Assembly: GCA_019636335.1 (NCBI GenBank)
Contig: JAHBXR010000008.1
Span: 1 to 64,000, forward strand
DNA from: Pirellulales bacterium
Lineage (GTDB): Bacteria; Planctomycetota; Planctomycetia; Pirellulales; JAEUIK01
Direction: 5' to 3'
Length of the DNA: 64,000 nucleotides
Part shown: positions 36,551 to 44,395 of the stretch, one piece after another
Numbering within the stretch: position 1 is the stretch's first letter
Layout: each line of letters opens with the position of its first letter
The notes under the pieces: generated by a model
What the model was told of the DNA's origin: nothing
Database searches by the model: none
Seen by the model: the letters and a program-made list of their open reading frames with translations, nothing else
Made by a program: the position numbers and the translations under genes

Positions 36551-38722
36551 CTACTTCGACGTCTCGACGTCGAGCAGCGCCGTCGCAGATCCGTCCGGAG
36601 CGGCCGGGAGCTTCGAGATGCGATCCCAGGCCAGCGTCAGCCAGCCATTGGCCGCCCCCCATTGTACCGGCTTCAGCGGTCCGGCCGCCTCCCACTTGCC
36701 GGGCAGCTTGAGGGGCGCCTCGCCCGCGATTTCCGGGGCCAGCAGCTTGCCCAATCGCCGTTGCACGATGCGTCGTAGCGTTTGCTCGCGCACCGAGAGA
36801 GGGCGCGAGCCTGGAACATATCCTGGCGGAAAAATTACCAACTCCCCCTGGCGCACCGCTTTCAGGCCATTCTGGTCTTCGCCCAGCTTGTACTCGGCCG
36901 AAACGTTCATCCCCTGAAACTGACGGTCCCCCGACGTGTACGCCTTGCCATGCACGTCGACCGTAAAGCCATCGTCCTTGAAACGCACCACGATCGGCTG
37001 ATAGTCGGCAAACGTGATCGACCACGGTTCCTTTTCTTCGTCGTCGCGTAGCTTCTCGGGCAGTTCGCCCAAGGTCTCGATCAGTTGCTGCTTCACCTCT
37101 TCCTGCTCGAGTCGCCTGCCCGAGAACATGCCCGCGAAGAAATTGTTGAGGGTCGATTCGTGCATCCGCAGGGCGAGATCCGGATTGTTCAGGAGCTGCG
37201 GCGGCTCGCCGGTGGCGGCCAGTTGCCAATCGGTGGCCTGGCGTGCCATGACGTACAGCCCTTCGTCGGTCGTGCGGAATCTCAACAGCGAAGGAAACTG
37301 CCCCTGTTCGACGAGCGGGCGGCGAAGCTTCTGCCAGAAGGCGGCGTTCGACTCGGCCAGCATCTCCTGCGCCTGGCGATTCATGCGAGCGATGATGCGA
37401 CCTTCGGCGAGGCGCGAGCCGATGCGCTCGCCTTGCCCCTTCATCTGTCCGACCTTCTTCCAGGCGATGCGGTCTGCGAGGCAGGCCAACACCGGACCGA
37501 AATCGGTCGAGAGGCCGGTCGTCTTGGTGCGCGTGATGGCGGCGCTGGTCGCATCCAACGTACGAAGGCCTTCTTCATCGATCAAAATTCGCTTGCGGCC
37601 GGCCAAGCGCGTCGTGCCTCGATTCCAGATCGTTGCCGGGCCGTTCACTCCCACCGTGCGCGACGAATTCGTCCCTTCGAGTAGCACGTCGATTGCGGCG
37701 CGTCGTTCGTTAGGGACGAACTCGACACGCGTGCGGCCAACCGTGGTGCCGGAGCCGCGGATGCTGGTTCCCAGAATGACGTCGCGAACGGGCTCGGTCT
37801 CTTCGACCGGCCCTTCGATGCCCGCGCCGACCAACCCCTCGGAGGCGCGGACATAGAGGTTCGGGTGCCCATAGTGGCGACGAATGCCGCGCACCAGTCC
37901 CGAGGCCTGTCCGCGACGTTCGAGCCAGCCGGTGGCCACGCCGACCAGGTGGCGGCGATCGAGGTTCGGGTCGGTCGCAATCGCCGCCAGATGCTCGACG
38001 AGTTGATCGATTCGCTGGCCGAACTGCTGCTCGGCGTTTTCCTCTCGCGAGAGCGTCACCAGGCTGGCATACGTGTCGAGGGCGGCCTTCACGTCGGAAA
38101 AGGGGGCCAGCGACAGCCCGGGATAGGTAACGTCGAATCGCTTGCGGATTGCTTCGAGCTGCGCGGCGTCGGGGTGATCCGACGCGAGGAGGGTGCGCAA
38201 CGCAGCGAGTCGGAGATGCTCGGCCCAGTCCTGGCCGTTTTGACCTAGCGGTGCGAGATAGGCATCCAGCCGCATCAGGGCCTCCGCGGCCGACTTTCTG
38301 GCGGCGGTCAACTCTTCGGCCGTGACTGGGTCGAACTGCGTCTTGGCCTCGGCGGCGGCGGCTGGCAGATCGGCCAGCTCGGGGCTGGCATTGTTCTCGC
38401 GCCAACGGCGGAGCAGATCCCGTATCAGGCGGAACTTCGGCTGATCGAGCCCCGGCTCATTCGACTCGTAGCGCCGCAGGATGTCGTCGACGGCCGCAGG
38501 ATCGGGCGCACTCTGACCCGCCAACTCAGCCGCCAGGGCCTCGGTGCGGAGGTATCGGTGCCAGCGCAGCCCGTTCTCTTCGCTCCCCACCCACCGGTGC
38601 ATGTCCGACAGGGCTTCGCGCAGCCGCGCGCGGAGGGGGCGGTCGTCTTCTGCCGCGGCCGACTGGCCCAGGGCCAGCAGACAGGCAGTCGCCACGACGA
38701 AACCGGTAAGTGCGCCGCGCAT
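36551..38722 (-). CDS. Exported protein of unknown function
   Basis: 723 residues from ATG 38722, chosen because AAAGGAG stands seven bases before it and a signal peptide follows (LTGFVVATACLLALGQSAAA). The mature part begins with a helical region (about residues 25-300: DDRPLRARLREALSDMH, LRDLLRRWREN). It continues with a mixed part containing a beta segment (VRDVILGTSIRGSGTTVGRTRV) that resembles an outer surface barrel-like or periplasmic fold. No catalytic motif was recognised. The gene stands alone on the minus strand. Confidence 0.7.
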   Translation of the reverse strand: MRGALTGFVVATACLLALGQSAAAEDDRPLRARLREALSDMHRWVGSEENGLRWHRYLRTEALAAELAGQSAPDPAAVDDILRRYESNEPGLDQPKFRLIRDLLRRWRENNASPELADLPAAAAEAKTQFDPVTAEELTAARKSAAEALMRLDAYLAPLGQNGQDWAEHLRLAALRTLLASDHPDAAQLEAIRKRFDVTYPGLSLAPFSDVKAALDTYASLVTLSREENAEQQFGQRIDQLVEHLAAIATDPNLDRRHLVGVATGWLERRGQASGLVRGIRRHYGHPNLYVRASEGLVGAGIEGPVEETEPVRDVILGTSIRGSGTTVGRTRVEFVPNERRAAIDVLLEGTNSSRTVGVNGPATIWNRGTTRLAGRKRILIDEEGLRTLDATSAAITRTKTTGLSTDFGPVLACLADRIAWKKVGQMKGQGERIGSRLAEGRIIARMNRQAQEMLAESNAAFWQKLRRPLVEQGQFPSLLRFRTTDEGLYVMARQATDWQLAATGEPPQLLNNPDLALRMHESTLNNFFAGMFSGRRLEQEEVKQQLIETLGELPEKLRDDEEKEPWSITFADYQPIVVRFKDDGFTVDVHGKAYTSGDRQFQGMNVSAEYKLGEDQNGLKAVRQGELVIFPPGYVPGSRPLSVREQTLRRIVQRRLGKLLAPEIAGEAPLKLPGKWEAAGPLKPVQWGAANGWLTLAWDRISKLPAAPDGSATALLDVETSK

Positions 38723-39273
38723 GCGGTGCTCCTTTCTGAGGCCCCCGGAGGGACGGTCAAAGATGCCCAAATACATAGCACGAAACAGCATACGAAGCTA
38801 CGGCAGCGGCCGTCTGCCGGGCAAATCGGACGAAAAAGAGGCTCGGCGGGTTGATTTTGACCATCCCACTTGATACACCCAGAACCTCTAGGCGGAAAAA
38901 ATAACGCGTTCGTTACGTCCCACGCAAAGGTCTTATTCCAACCCAACCGCGTCCCCCTACGGGCCCCTGAACCACACCCCTGAGATTCCTGCCAACAGCG
39001 AGCCCCGTCTCGCCCACCAGGACAGCCCCAACCTCGCGGTTGCATCGTCCCACAACTTCGCCCCGGCGTCACGAAGCAAACGCCATTCCGCGTCTCATTC
39101 CGATTCGCAGGTGGTGTTCTCCCCGCTTCCGAGTGGCGTGAATCCAATCGTCGTTTTGATCCCAGCGGTATCCGCGGCGGCTGATTCCCTTGCCTCTCGA
39201 AAAATGACAGCAGTGAAGTGACACGAATGCTGGCGGCCCTGCCGTGCTGCCGGCCAGAGGAGAAACCAAAGCG
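38723..39273. other. Intergenic region between divergent genes
   Basis: About 550 bases between the 36551-38722 gene and the thioredoxin/CAP-like gene. Two frames open here are antisense-like and non-coding by composition. No hairpin, repeat or promoter with both boxes was found, although both flanking genes must start from here. Confidence 0.4.
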
Positions 39274-40161
39274 ATGATCACGTCTGCAAGTCTGCTCCTG
39301 GGTATCACCGTCGGCGTTGCTGGCTGGCTCCCTTCGAGCGGTGAGTACCTGCCCCAGCTCACCCCAGGCCCACTCGGCTGGCATACCGACTATGCCCAGG
39401 CGATGGACGAAGCCCAGGCCCAGGGCAAGATGCTCGTGGTGTACTTCTACCAGCCCGGCGAAAACGCCGCGCGGGACGCCTTCGAGGCCAAAACCCTGGG
39501 AGATCCCAAGGTTCGGGCACTGCTGCAGCGGTATACCCGTGTCCGCATTCCGCTCGACACCGTCATCCGCGTCAACGGCCAGGAAGTCCGGCTCCTCGAG
39601 CACGAGTCGTTCCGCGAAATGCTGGGGCGGCAAGGGCTGGCGATCCTCGATTTCGCCCACTGGGATAGCAAGTTCTACGGACACGTGGTGAGCGCTTTCC
39701 CGTTCAACCAGGGCCTCTACTATCGCCCCGAGCCGGTGCGGGTGATGCTCGACCTTCCGCCGGGCACGATCACCCAGCGGACCATGATCTACGCCGTGCG
39801 GATGCATCCCGAGCGGCCACAGAGCACCATCGGCGAATTCAACGACGTCCTGCGCGAAGAGGCTGAGTCGCACTCCGCCTACCAGGCCGAGATTCGCAAC
39901 CAGGGACACCATAGCTGGGAGTCGCGCTTCCACCGCATCAACGGACGGATCGCGGCGAATGTACCCGCCCAGGAGGTCGTCGCCGAAAGTTGGCCGGGCC
40001 AAAGCCTGGTCGAGGCCTGTGTCGAGTGCGTGCGCAGTTGGCGGCAATCGTCGGGGCACTGGGGCGCCGTCCGATCCCGCCACGGCCTGTTCGGCTACGA
40101 CATCAAGCGCGGTCATAACGGCGTGTGGTACGCGACCGGCATTTTTGCCGGCCGGCGTTAA
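39274..40161 (+). CDS. Exported thioredoxin-like protein with CAP-like C-terminus
   Basis: 295 residues from ATG 39274, with an AGAGGAGA site about 12 bases upstream. A short signal peptide (ITSASLLLGITVGVAGWL) is followed by a thioredoxin_7-like region (ALGW...YAQAMDEAQAQGKMLVVYFYQPGENAARDAFE) lacking any CXXC pair, so the active site is absent. The second half has VVAESWPGQSLVEACVECVRSWRQSSGHWGAVRSRHGLFGYD and NGVWYATGIF, matching the CAP/SCP-fold pattern W..S..HW...G.GY....NG.WY. This pairing is inferred from motifs and is not a domain prediction. Confidence 0.55.
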   Translation: MITSASLLLGITVGVAGWLPSSGEYLPQLTPGPLGWHTDYAQAMDEAQAQGKMLVVYFYQPGENAARDAFEAKTLGDPKVRALLQRYTRVRIPLDTVIRVNGQEVRLLEHESFREMLGRQGLAILDFAHWDSKFYGHVVSAFPFNQGLYYRPEPVRVMLDLPPGTITQRTMIYAVRMHPERPQSTIGEFNDVLREEAESHSAYQAEIRNQGHHSWESRFHRINGRIAANVPAQEVVAESWPGQSLVEACVECVRSWRQSSGHWGAVRSRHGLFGYDIKRGHNGVWYATGIFAGRR

Positions 40162-40599
40162 GCCCTTCGGCCGACCACCGATTTCCCCTGCCAGCGCCCG
40201 GCCCTCGCTCCGGTTCGAGCTACCGCTCGACGGGAGTCGAGGGCCGATGCTTTGGTTGTCGGGGGGCGCGATTGCCCGCCCAGCCGGAACATCCGTCAGC
40301 ACCGGCCCTCGAGGCCGGCGATTGATTTGACATTCGCGTGCGATCTGCGACCATGAACCGGAGCGCATCGCAGGGGTGGTTCGACTCGCGAATTCCCCGT
40401 CGCCCATCGCCGCCGGCGGGAGATGGGAAGCCGTTCTGGCTCCCCTCCGTCGATCGACCGTCGCTTCGGCCGACATGGTGTGTTGCGCACCCATCGACCG
40501 GGCGTCTGATTCACGTGATTCATGTTGCCGGCGTCGTCGCGAGGAGACGCCCCTGGGCAACTCGACAGGCATAACACGATTCATCCAAAGGGCCTTCCG
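40162..40599. other. Intergenic region before the TPR gene
   Basis: About 440 bases on the plus strand. It contains a GC-rich self-complementary run (CCGGCCCTCGAGGCCGG) at about 40303-40319, immediately followed by TTGACA at 40327 but with no matching -10 box. No coding signal. Confidence 0.35.
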
Positions 40600-42069
40600 A
40601 TGTCCACGAGCCTGAAGCTGCTTCCGGTTGGTATTCGCCAGACGGCAGCCGTACGTTGCGGTCTCACCCTCGTCTGTCTGTGCGCTGCTTGGACCGTCGC
40701 CGGACGCGTCGCGGCACAAGAAGCAACACCAGCCGCGAATGTGCCAGCCACCGACGGCATTGGCGATGTCATTCTTCCGCCGCTGCCTGAAGGGGACGCC
40801 AAGTATCCCGACGTCGAGGAGGCGAAAAAGCTGTTCGACCAGGGCGATCTGGACGGCGCGCTCGAAAAGCTCAAGGTGGCCAAGGAGCGCGATCCGCAAC
40901 TTTCGCCGCCGCGCGTGCTGCTCGCGCGGATGGCCATGGCGCAGGGCAATATCAATCTCGCGCGGACCTTGCTCGAGCTGGCCGCTGAAGAAGATCCCAA
41001 CGACCCTTCGGCCTATCAGATCATTGGCGAACTGGCCTTCCGCGAGGGACGGCTGCTCGAAGCGACGATGGTCCTCGATCGCTCGACCGAATTGCTGGCG
41101 GCCTTCGACGGCCACGACCAGTTGAAGCGCGACCTGCAAGTACACCTGAACAGCCTCCGCGCGGTCATCGCCATGCGGCGCCAGCAATGGCCGGCCGCCG
41201 AACAACTGCTGCGCGACTGGATCGAGCTCGCGCCGGACAAGGCCGTGGCGCACTTCAACCTGGCGCAAGTCCTCTTCAAGCAGCAGCGTTACGACGAGGC
41301 CCTGGCCGAGTTGGAAGTCGCCGCCCAGGGGAGCGAGGTCTTCCCGCCGGCCGATATCGCCATGGGACGCCTTTACGCCGGCGATGGCAACAAGACCGAA
41401 GCCGCCGCGTCGATGAAACGGGCCTTGGAAAAGAATCCGCAAGATGCTCGGACCCTGCTGGGCGTGGCGGACTGGCACTTGCTGAACGGCGACTTCGACG
41501 AGGCCTGGCCGCTGGTGCAATCAGCGGTTGAAGTCGACTCGAGCTCGCTGCCCGCCAAGCTGATGGCCGGCACGGTGGCCCGTTTCAAGCAGGACAACGC
41601 CTCGGCCGAAAAGTTCTTCGAACAGGCATACCTGCAATCACCCGGTAATTTCCAGGCGGCCGACCAACTGGCGCTGGTGCTGATCGAGACGGGAGACGAC
41701 GCCAAGCGTCGCCGCGCCCTCGAGCTGGCCGAGACGAATGCCCGTCAGTATCCCGAAGACCCTGCCGCCCTGGCCACGCTGGGCTGGGTGTACTTCAAGT
41801 ACAACCGCGTGGCCGATGCCGCCCGCGTCTTCCAGGCGCTCAGCCGCACGACGCGCATTGGGGGCGATTCGGCCTTCTACATGGCCAACATCTCGAAGCA
41901 ACTCAAGCGCAACGACGATGCCGTCAAGCTGCTGCAACTGGCGGTCAGTTCGGACGCTCCCTTCGTGCATCGTGCCGAGGCCGAGAAGATGCTGAAAGAT
42001 CTGGGGGGCACGGTGCCTGCCAAGAAGGCGCCGGCTTCGACCCAGGGCGCCGCGGCCGCTCCTCAATAG
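40600..42069 (+). CDS. Exported TPR-repeat protein
   Basis: 489 residues from ATG 40600 with AAAGGG upstream. A signal peptide-like start (VRCGLTLVCLCAAWTVAGRVAA) is followed by TPR-type helix pairs from about residue 75 onward (EAKKLFDQGDLDGALEKLKVAKERDP, LARTLLELAAEEDPNDPSAYQIIGELAF, KTEAAASMKRALEKNPQDARTLL, EKFFEQAYLQSPGNFQAADQLALVLIETG). TPR helices mediate protein contacts; the client is unknown. A Pro/Ala-rich tail ends the protein. No neighbour clearly belongs to it. Confidence 0.8.
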   Translation: MSTSLKLLPVGIRQTAAVRCGLTLVCLCAAWTVAGRVAAQEATPAANVPATDGIGDVILPPLPEGDAKYPDVEEAKKLFDQGDLDGALEKLKVAKERDPQLSPPRVLLARMAMAQGNINLARTLLELAAEEDPNDPSAYQIIGELAFREGRLLEATMVLDRSTELLAAFDGHDQLKRDLQVHLNSLRAVIAMRRQQWPAAEQLLRDWIELAPDKAVAHFNLAQVLFKQQRYDEALAELEVAAQGSEVFPPADIAMGRLYAGDGNKTEAAASMKRALEKNPQDARTLLGVADWHLLNGDFDEAWPLVQSAVEVDSSSLPAKLMAGTVARFKQDNASAEKFFEQAYLQSPGNFQAADQLALVLIETGDDAKRRRALELAETNARQYPEDPAALATLGWVYFKYNRVADAARVFQALSRTTRIGGDSAFYMANISKQLKRNDDAVKLLQLAVSSDAPFVHRAEAEKMLKDLGGTVPAKKAPASTQGAAAAPQ

Positions 42070-42141
42070 GGGCACAAGCTCCCGACGGCGGGCACGCCGC
42101 TGCCGCCGCGAAGGCGTTCGGCCCGACAGCCACCGCTGATG

Positions 42142-42182
42142 GCAGAATCTCTCCGCGTACGTGGGTACCGCGGAGATTCTGC
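42142..42182. repeat. Inverted repeat GCAGAATCTCTCCGCG ... CGCGGAGATTCTGC
   Basis: Two arms of about 14 bases, identical apart from a two-base bulge, separated by 11 bases. No T run follows, so it may be a transcript-end hairpin or a duplicated element rather than a classic terminator. Confidence 0.5.
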
Positions 42183-42341
42183 GCGCCTGCGGACGCCATG
42201 AAAGCAGAGAGGGAAATCTCCCCTGCGTCGCAGGACGTGCAAGCAACGTGACGCGACAAGCGAGGGTCACAGCAACGTTGCGCCGGCAGAAGGTTGCCCC
42301 GCCGGCGTGCCGGTACTGAAAATGCGCACCCTATAATGCGA

Positions 42342-42367
42342 AAAACGTCGCATTCCTTGCGACGTTT
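42342..42367 (-). terminator. Rho-independent terminator (minus strand)
   Basis: An 11-base perfect stem AAAACGTCGCA / TGCGACGTTTT with a four-base loop. On the minus strand it is followed by TTTTTC, and it lies about 85 bases after the stop of the small gene at 42452. It may act on both strands. Confidence 0.7.
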
Positions 42368-42451
42368 TCCAACGGGGGGAGTCAGGCTGTACTGATCGAG
42401 GGACGCGGCGGTATGTCCTTATCGCCGATTTCCGCGCACCTGGCAGGCGAA

Positions 42452-42667
42452 CTACTCGCGCGGACGGACGACGCCGGTCAGACCGGTGTAGTCGGCGCGA
42501 TCTTCGGGATGCCACAAGGGCATGCCCTGGGCAATACGACGGGCCAAGATCTCGAGCTTGGCAGCCGAACCGGCGGGGGCATCGGTCGGCACAAAGTTTT
42601 CAGTCTCCACGGGCGCGAAATCTTCATCGTGCCCACATTCCAGAATGGCCTGGAAAACGTTCCTCAT
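42452..42667 (-). CDS. Small conserved planctomycete-type protein
   Basis: 71 residues from ATG 42667, with GGGAG eight bases upstream. It has a Glu/Asp-rich middle and a C-terminal motif LEILARRIAQGMPLWHPEDRADYTGLTGVVRPRE, which looks like a recurrent small planctomycete protein in which the closing WHPEDR...TG..RPRE is conserved. The function is unknown. A terminator follows it. Confidence 0.65.
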   Translation of the reverse strand: MRNVFQAILECGHDEDFAPVETENFVPTDAPAGSAAKLEILARRIAQGMPLWHPEDRADYTGLTGVVRPRE

Positions 42668-42691
42668 CGCAATCACTCCCAATGGCACCAA

Positions 42692-43198
42692 CGGCCTCGA
42701 ACAAAGATAAAAACGAAAGCAATACCACGATCGCCGCGTCTCGAACCAAGTCGGACAGACGTCACTAGCGACGCAAAGCGCCCATGGACATGGAACGAAC
42801 GATTCGTTGCGCGGCGAAATTCAGTCGAATAAAAAGAACACTCCGAGTGGCAGGCAAACCTGCCGTAGGGGCCATGTCTTTCGGACTTCGGTGGGGTTTG
42901 GCAAAACGTCCGAAAAAGGCGGGATGGCCCGCACGACTCAAATCAACTCGAAGGCCAGTTCATTCTCATTGAAGGTCCTCGGATGTCAAGAAAATTGGCG
43001 TTCTAAAACCGGGGCTTGCGCCCACGTCGATTTACGCAAACATTTTTTGCAAAACAACTTACGAGACTGTGAAAAATTTCACATTTTTTAACCGGCCACT
43101 TGCCAGGTGTCCTCCCGCGATGGGAATGGGGAGGACATTTTCGCCGAAGCGAGGTGGCCTAGTCGCCCGCCATTACAGTCCAGCGGCGGGCGACCGAC
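42692..43198. other. Long non-coding region with AT-richer segments
   Basis: About 500 bases with lower GC than the flanks. It contains inverted arms TTTCGGAC (42879) and GTCCGAAA (42907) inside outer GCCAT/ATGGC arms, and TGTGAAA..TTTCACA followed by six Ts at 43068-43089, which is terminator-like on the plus strand. Short open frames here do not look coding. A small RNA or a regulatory leader is possible. Confidence 0.35.
43068..43089 (+). terminator. AT-rich hairpin with T run
   Basis: Seven-base arms TGTGAAA and TTTCACA around AA, then TTTTTT. The hairpin is weak because the stem is AT-rich. No plus-strand gene ends nearby, so it could end a small RNA. Confidence 0.35.
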
Positions 43199-44281
43199 TT
43201 ACTGTTGAGTGCCGCCCCGAGAGAAGCCGGCCAGCGAGGCCGGCATCCGCGGCACGCGTAGCGTATGGCCGTCGGGGGCCTCGAGCGTCTCGAAGCTATC
43301 TCGCGCCCGCCATTGCGGATGCTCGATCACCTCGTGGAAGCGCAGCACCGGCTCGCAGCAGGCATCGGCCGGAGCGAGGATCTGCTCCCACTCCGTACGA
43401 GTCTTCGTGGCGAATAGCGCCGCCAGCTTCTCGCCGATCTCGTCTGATGGCGACCCGCCCACGTGCGATTGCGTGGCCAGTTCCGGCAGGCCCATCGCCG
43501 CGACCAGCGCCTGCCAAAATTTCGGTTCGAGCGCCCCGATGCTGAAGTACTGGCCGTCCGACGTGCGGTAGACGCGGTAGCAGGGGGCCCCGCCACTCAG
43601 CAATTCGCCGTCGCGTCGTGGATCGCGCGACTCCGACTCGGCCGCGGCGTACAGCGTCGACATGAGCGGCAAGAGTTGTTCCGACATGCTCACATCGATA
43701 TGTCGCCCGCGTCCGGTTCGCTGGCGTTCGAGTAGCGCCGCCAGCACAAGCATCGCGGCGCCGTACGAGCCTGCTGCCGTGTCGGCCACTTGAAGCTGCG
43801 GGTTGGGCGGCATGGCGCCGTCCCCCCCCGAGATGGAAAGTACACCGGCCAGCGCCTGGTAATTCAAATCGTGCCCCGCGCGTCGAGCGAGCGGCCCCGT
43901 CTGACCATAGCCCGAGATGCTGCAAAGAATGATCTCGGGCTTGCGCTCCGCCAGTTGCCGATAGCCCACCCCCAGTTTATCGAGCACGCCGGGTCGGAAC
44001 CCTTCGACCACGACATCGGCGGTGGCGACCAGTTCGAGAAATGTCTCGCGATCAGCATCTTGCTTGAGATTGAGCGAGCGAATTTCCTTGCCGCGGTTGA
44101 TCGCGAAGTAGGTAGCCGAAACCGGACCGACCATCGGAGGCCACAACTGCATGTAGTCGCCGGGTGCTGGTGGCTCGATCTTCGTGACGCGCGCCCCCAT
44201 GTCGCGCAGGATCTGCGTGGCCAGGGGACCAGGCAGCAGCATGGTCAGATCGAGGACGTGGATGTCGGCAAGAGGGGGCAT
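43199..44281 (-). CDS. CoA transferase family III / alpha-methylacyl-CoA racemase-like
   Basis: 360 residues from ATG 44281 with AGGAA upstream. Family III signature: LDLTMLLPGPLATQILRDMGARVTKIEPP at the start, then VVEGFRPGVLDKLGVGY, and SISGYGQTGPLARRAGHDLNYQALAG with the AMACR-type GHDxNY motif (His 137, Asp 138). The partner acid could be the Asp of QVADTAAGS, where racemases usually have DFGGG. Likely reaction: epimerising or moving CoA on a branched or hydroxy acyl group; the substrate is unknown. No beta-oxidation gene is adjacent. Confidence 0.85.
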   Translation of the reverse strand: MPPLADIHVLDLTMLLPGPLATQILRDMGARVTKIEPPAPGDYMQLWPPMVGPVSATYFAINRGKEIRSLNLKQDADRETFLELVATADVVVEGFRPGVLDKLGVGYRQLAERKPEIILCSISGYGQTGPLARRAGHDLNYQALAGVLSISGGDGAMPPNPQLQVADTAAGSYGAAMLVLAALLERQRTGRGRHIDVSMSEQLLPLMSTLYAAAESESRDPRRDGELLSGGAPCYRVYRTSDGQYFSIGALEPKFWQALVAAMGLPELATQSHVGGSPSDEIGEKLAALFATKTRTEWEQILAPADACCEPVLRFHEVIEHPQWRARDSFETLEAPDGHTLRVPRMPASLAGFSRGGTQQ

Positions 44282-44395
44282 GCAGCAGTTCCTGAGCCGG
44301 GGGGGCACGAGTCGCACGCGTCAGGCGCCGCGAGGCCAGCGACGCGAATGGTCCCAGACTAACGGCCTCTGGGCCGGGTGCAAGCCGAGCGAGCA

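Larger units (their letters stand above)
42070..42451. other. Intergenic region after the TPR gene
   Basis: About 380 bases between converging genes. It holds an interrupted inverted repeat at 42142 and a terminator at 42342; TATAAT at 42332 has no matching -35 box. Confidence 0.4.

Noticed and set aside
40303..40332. GC-rich palindrome followed by TTGACA before the TPR gene
   Set aside because: No -10 box at 16-18 bases and no T run, so neither a promoter nor a terminator can be supported.
38425..41520. Minus-strand open frame of 1031 codons
   Set aside because: It spans the antisense of the thioredoxin/CAP-like and TPR genes and re-enters the end of the 36551 gene in another frame; no domain pattern.
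42807..43091. 94-codon plus-strand frame
   Set aside because: No ribosome binding site, odd composition and an AT-rich hairpin inside; treated as non-coding.
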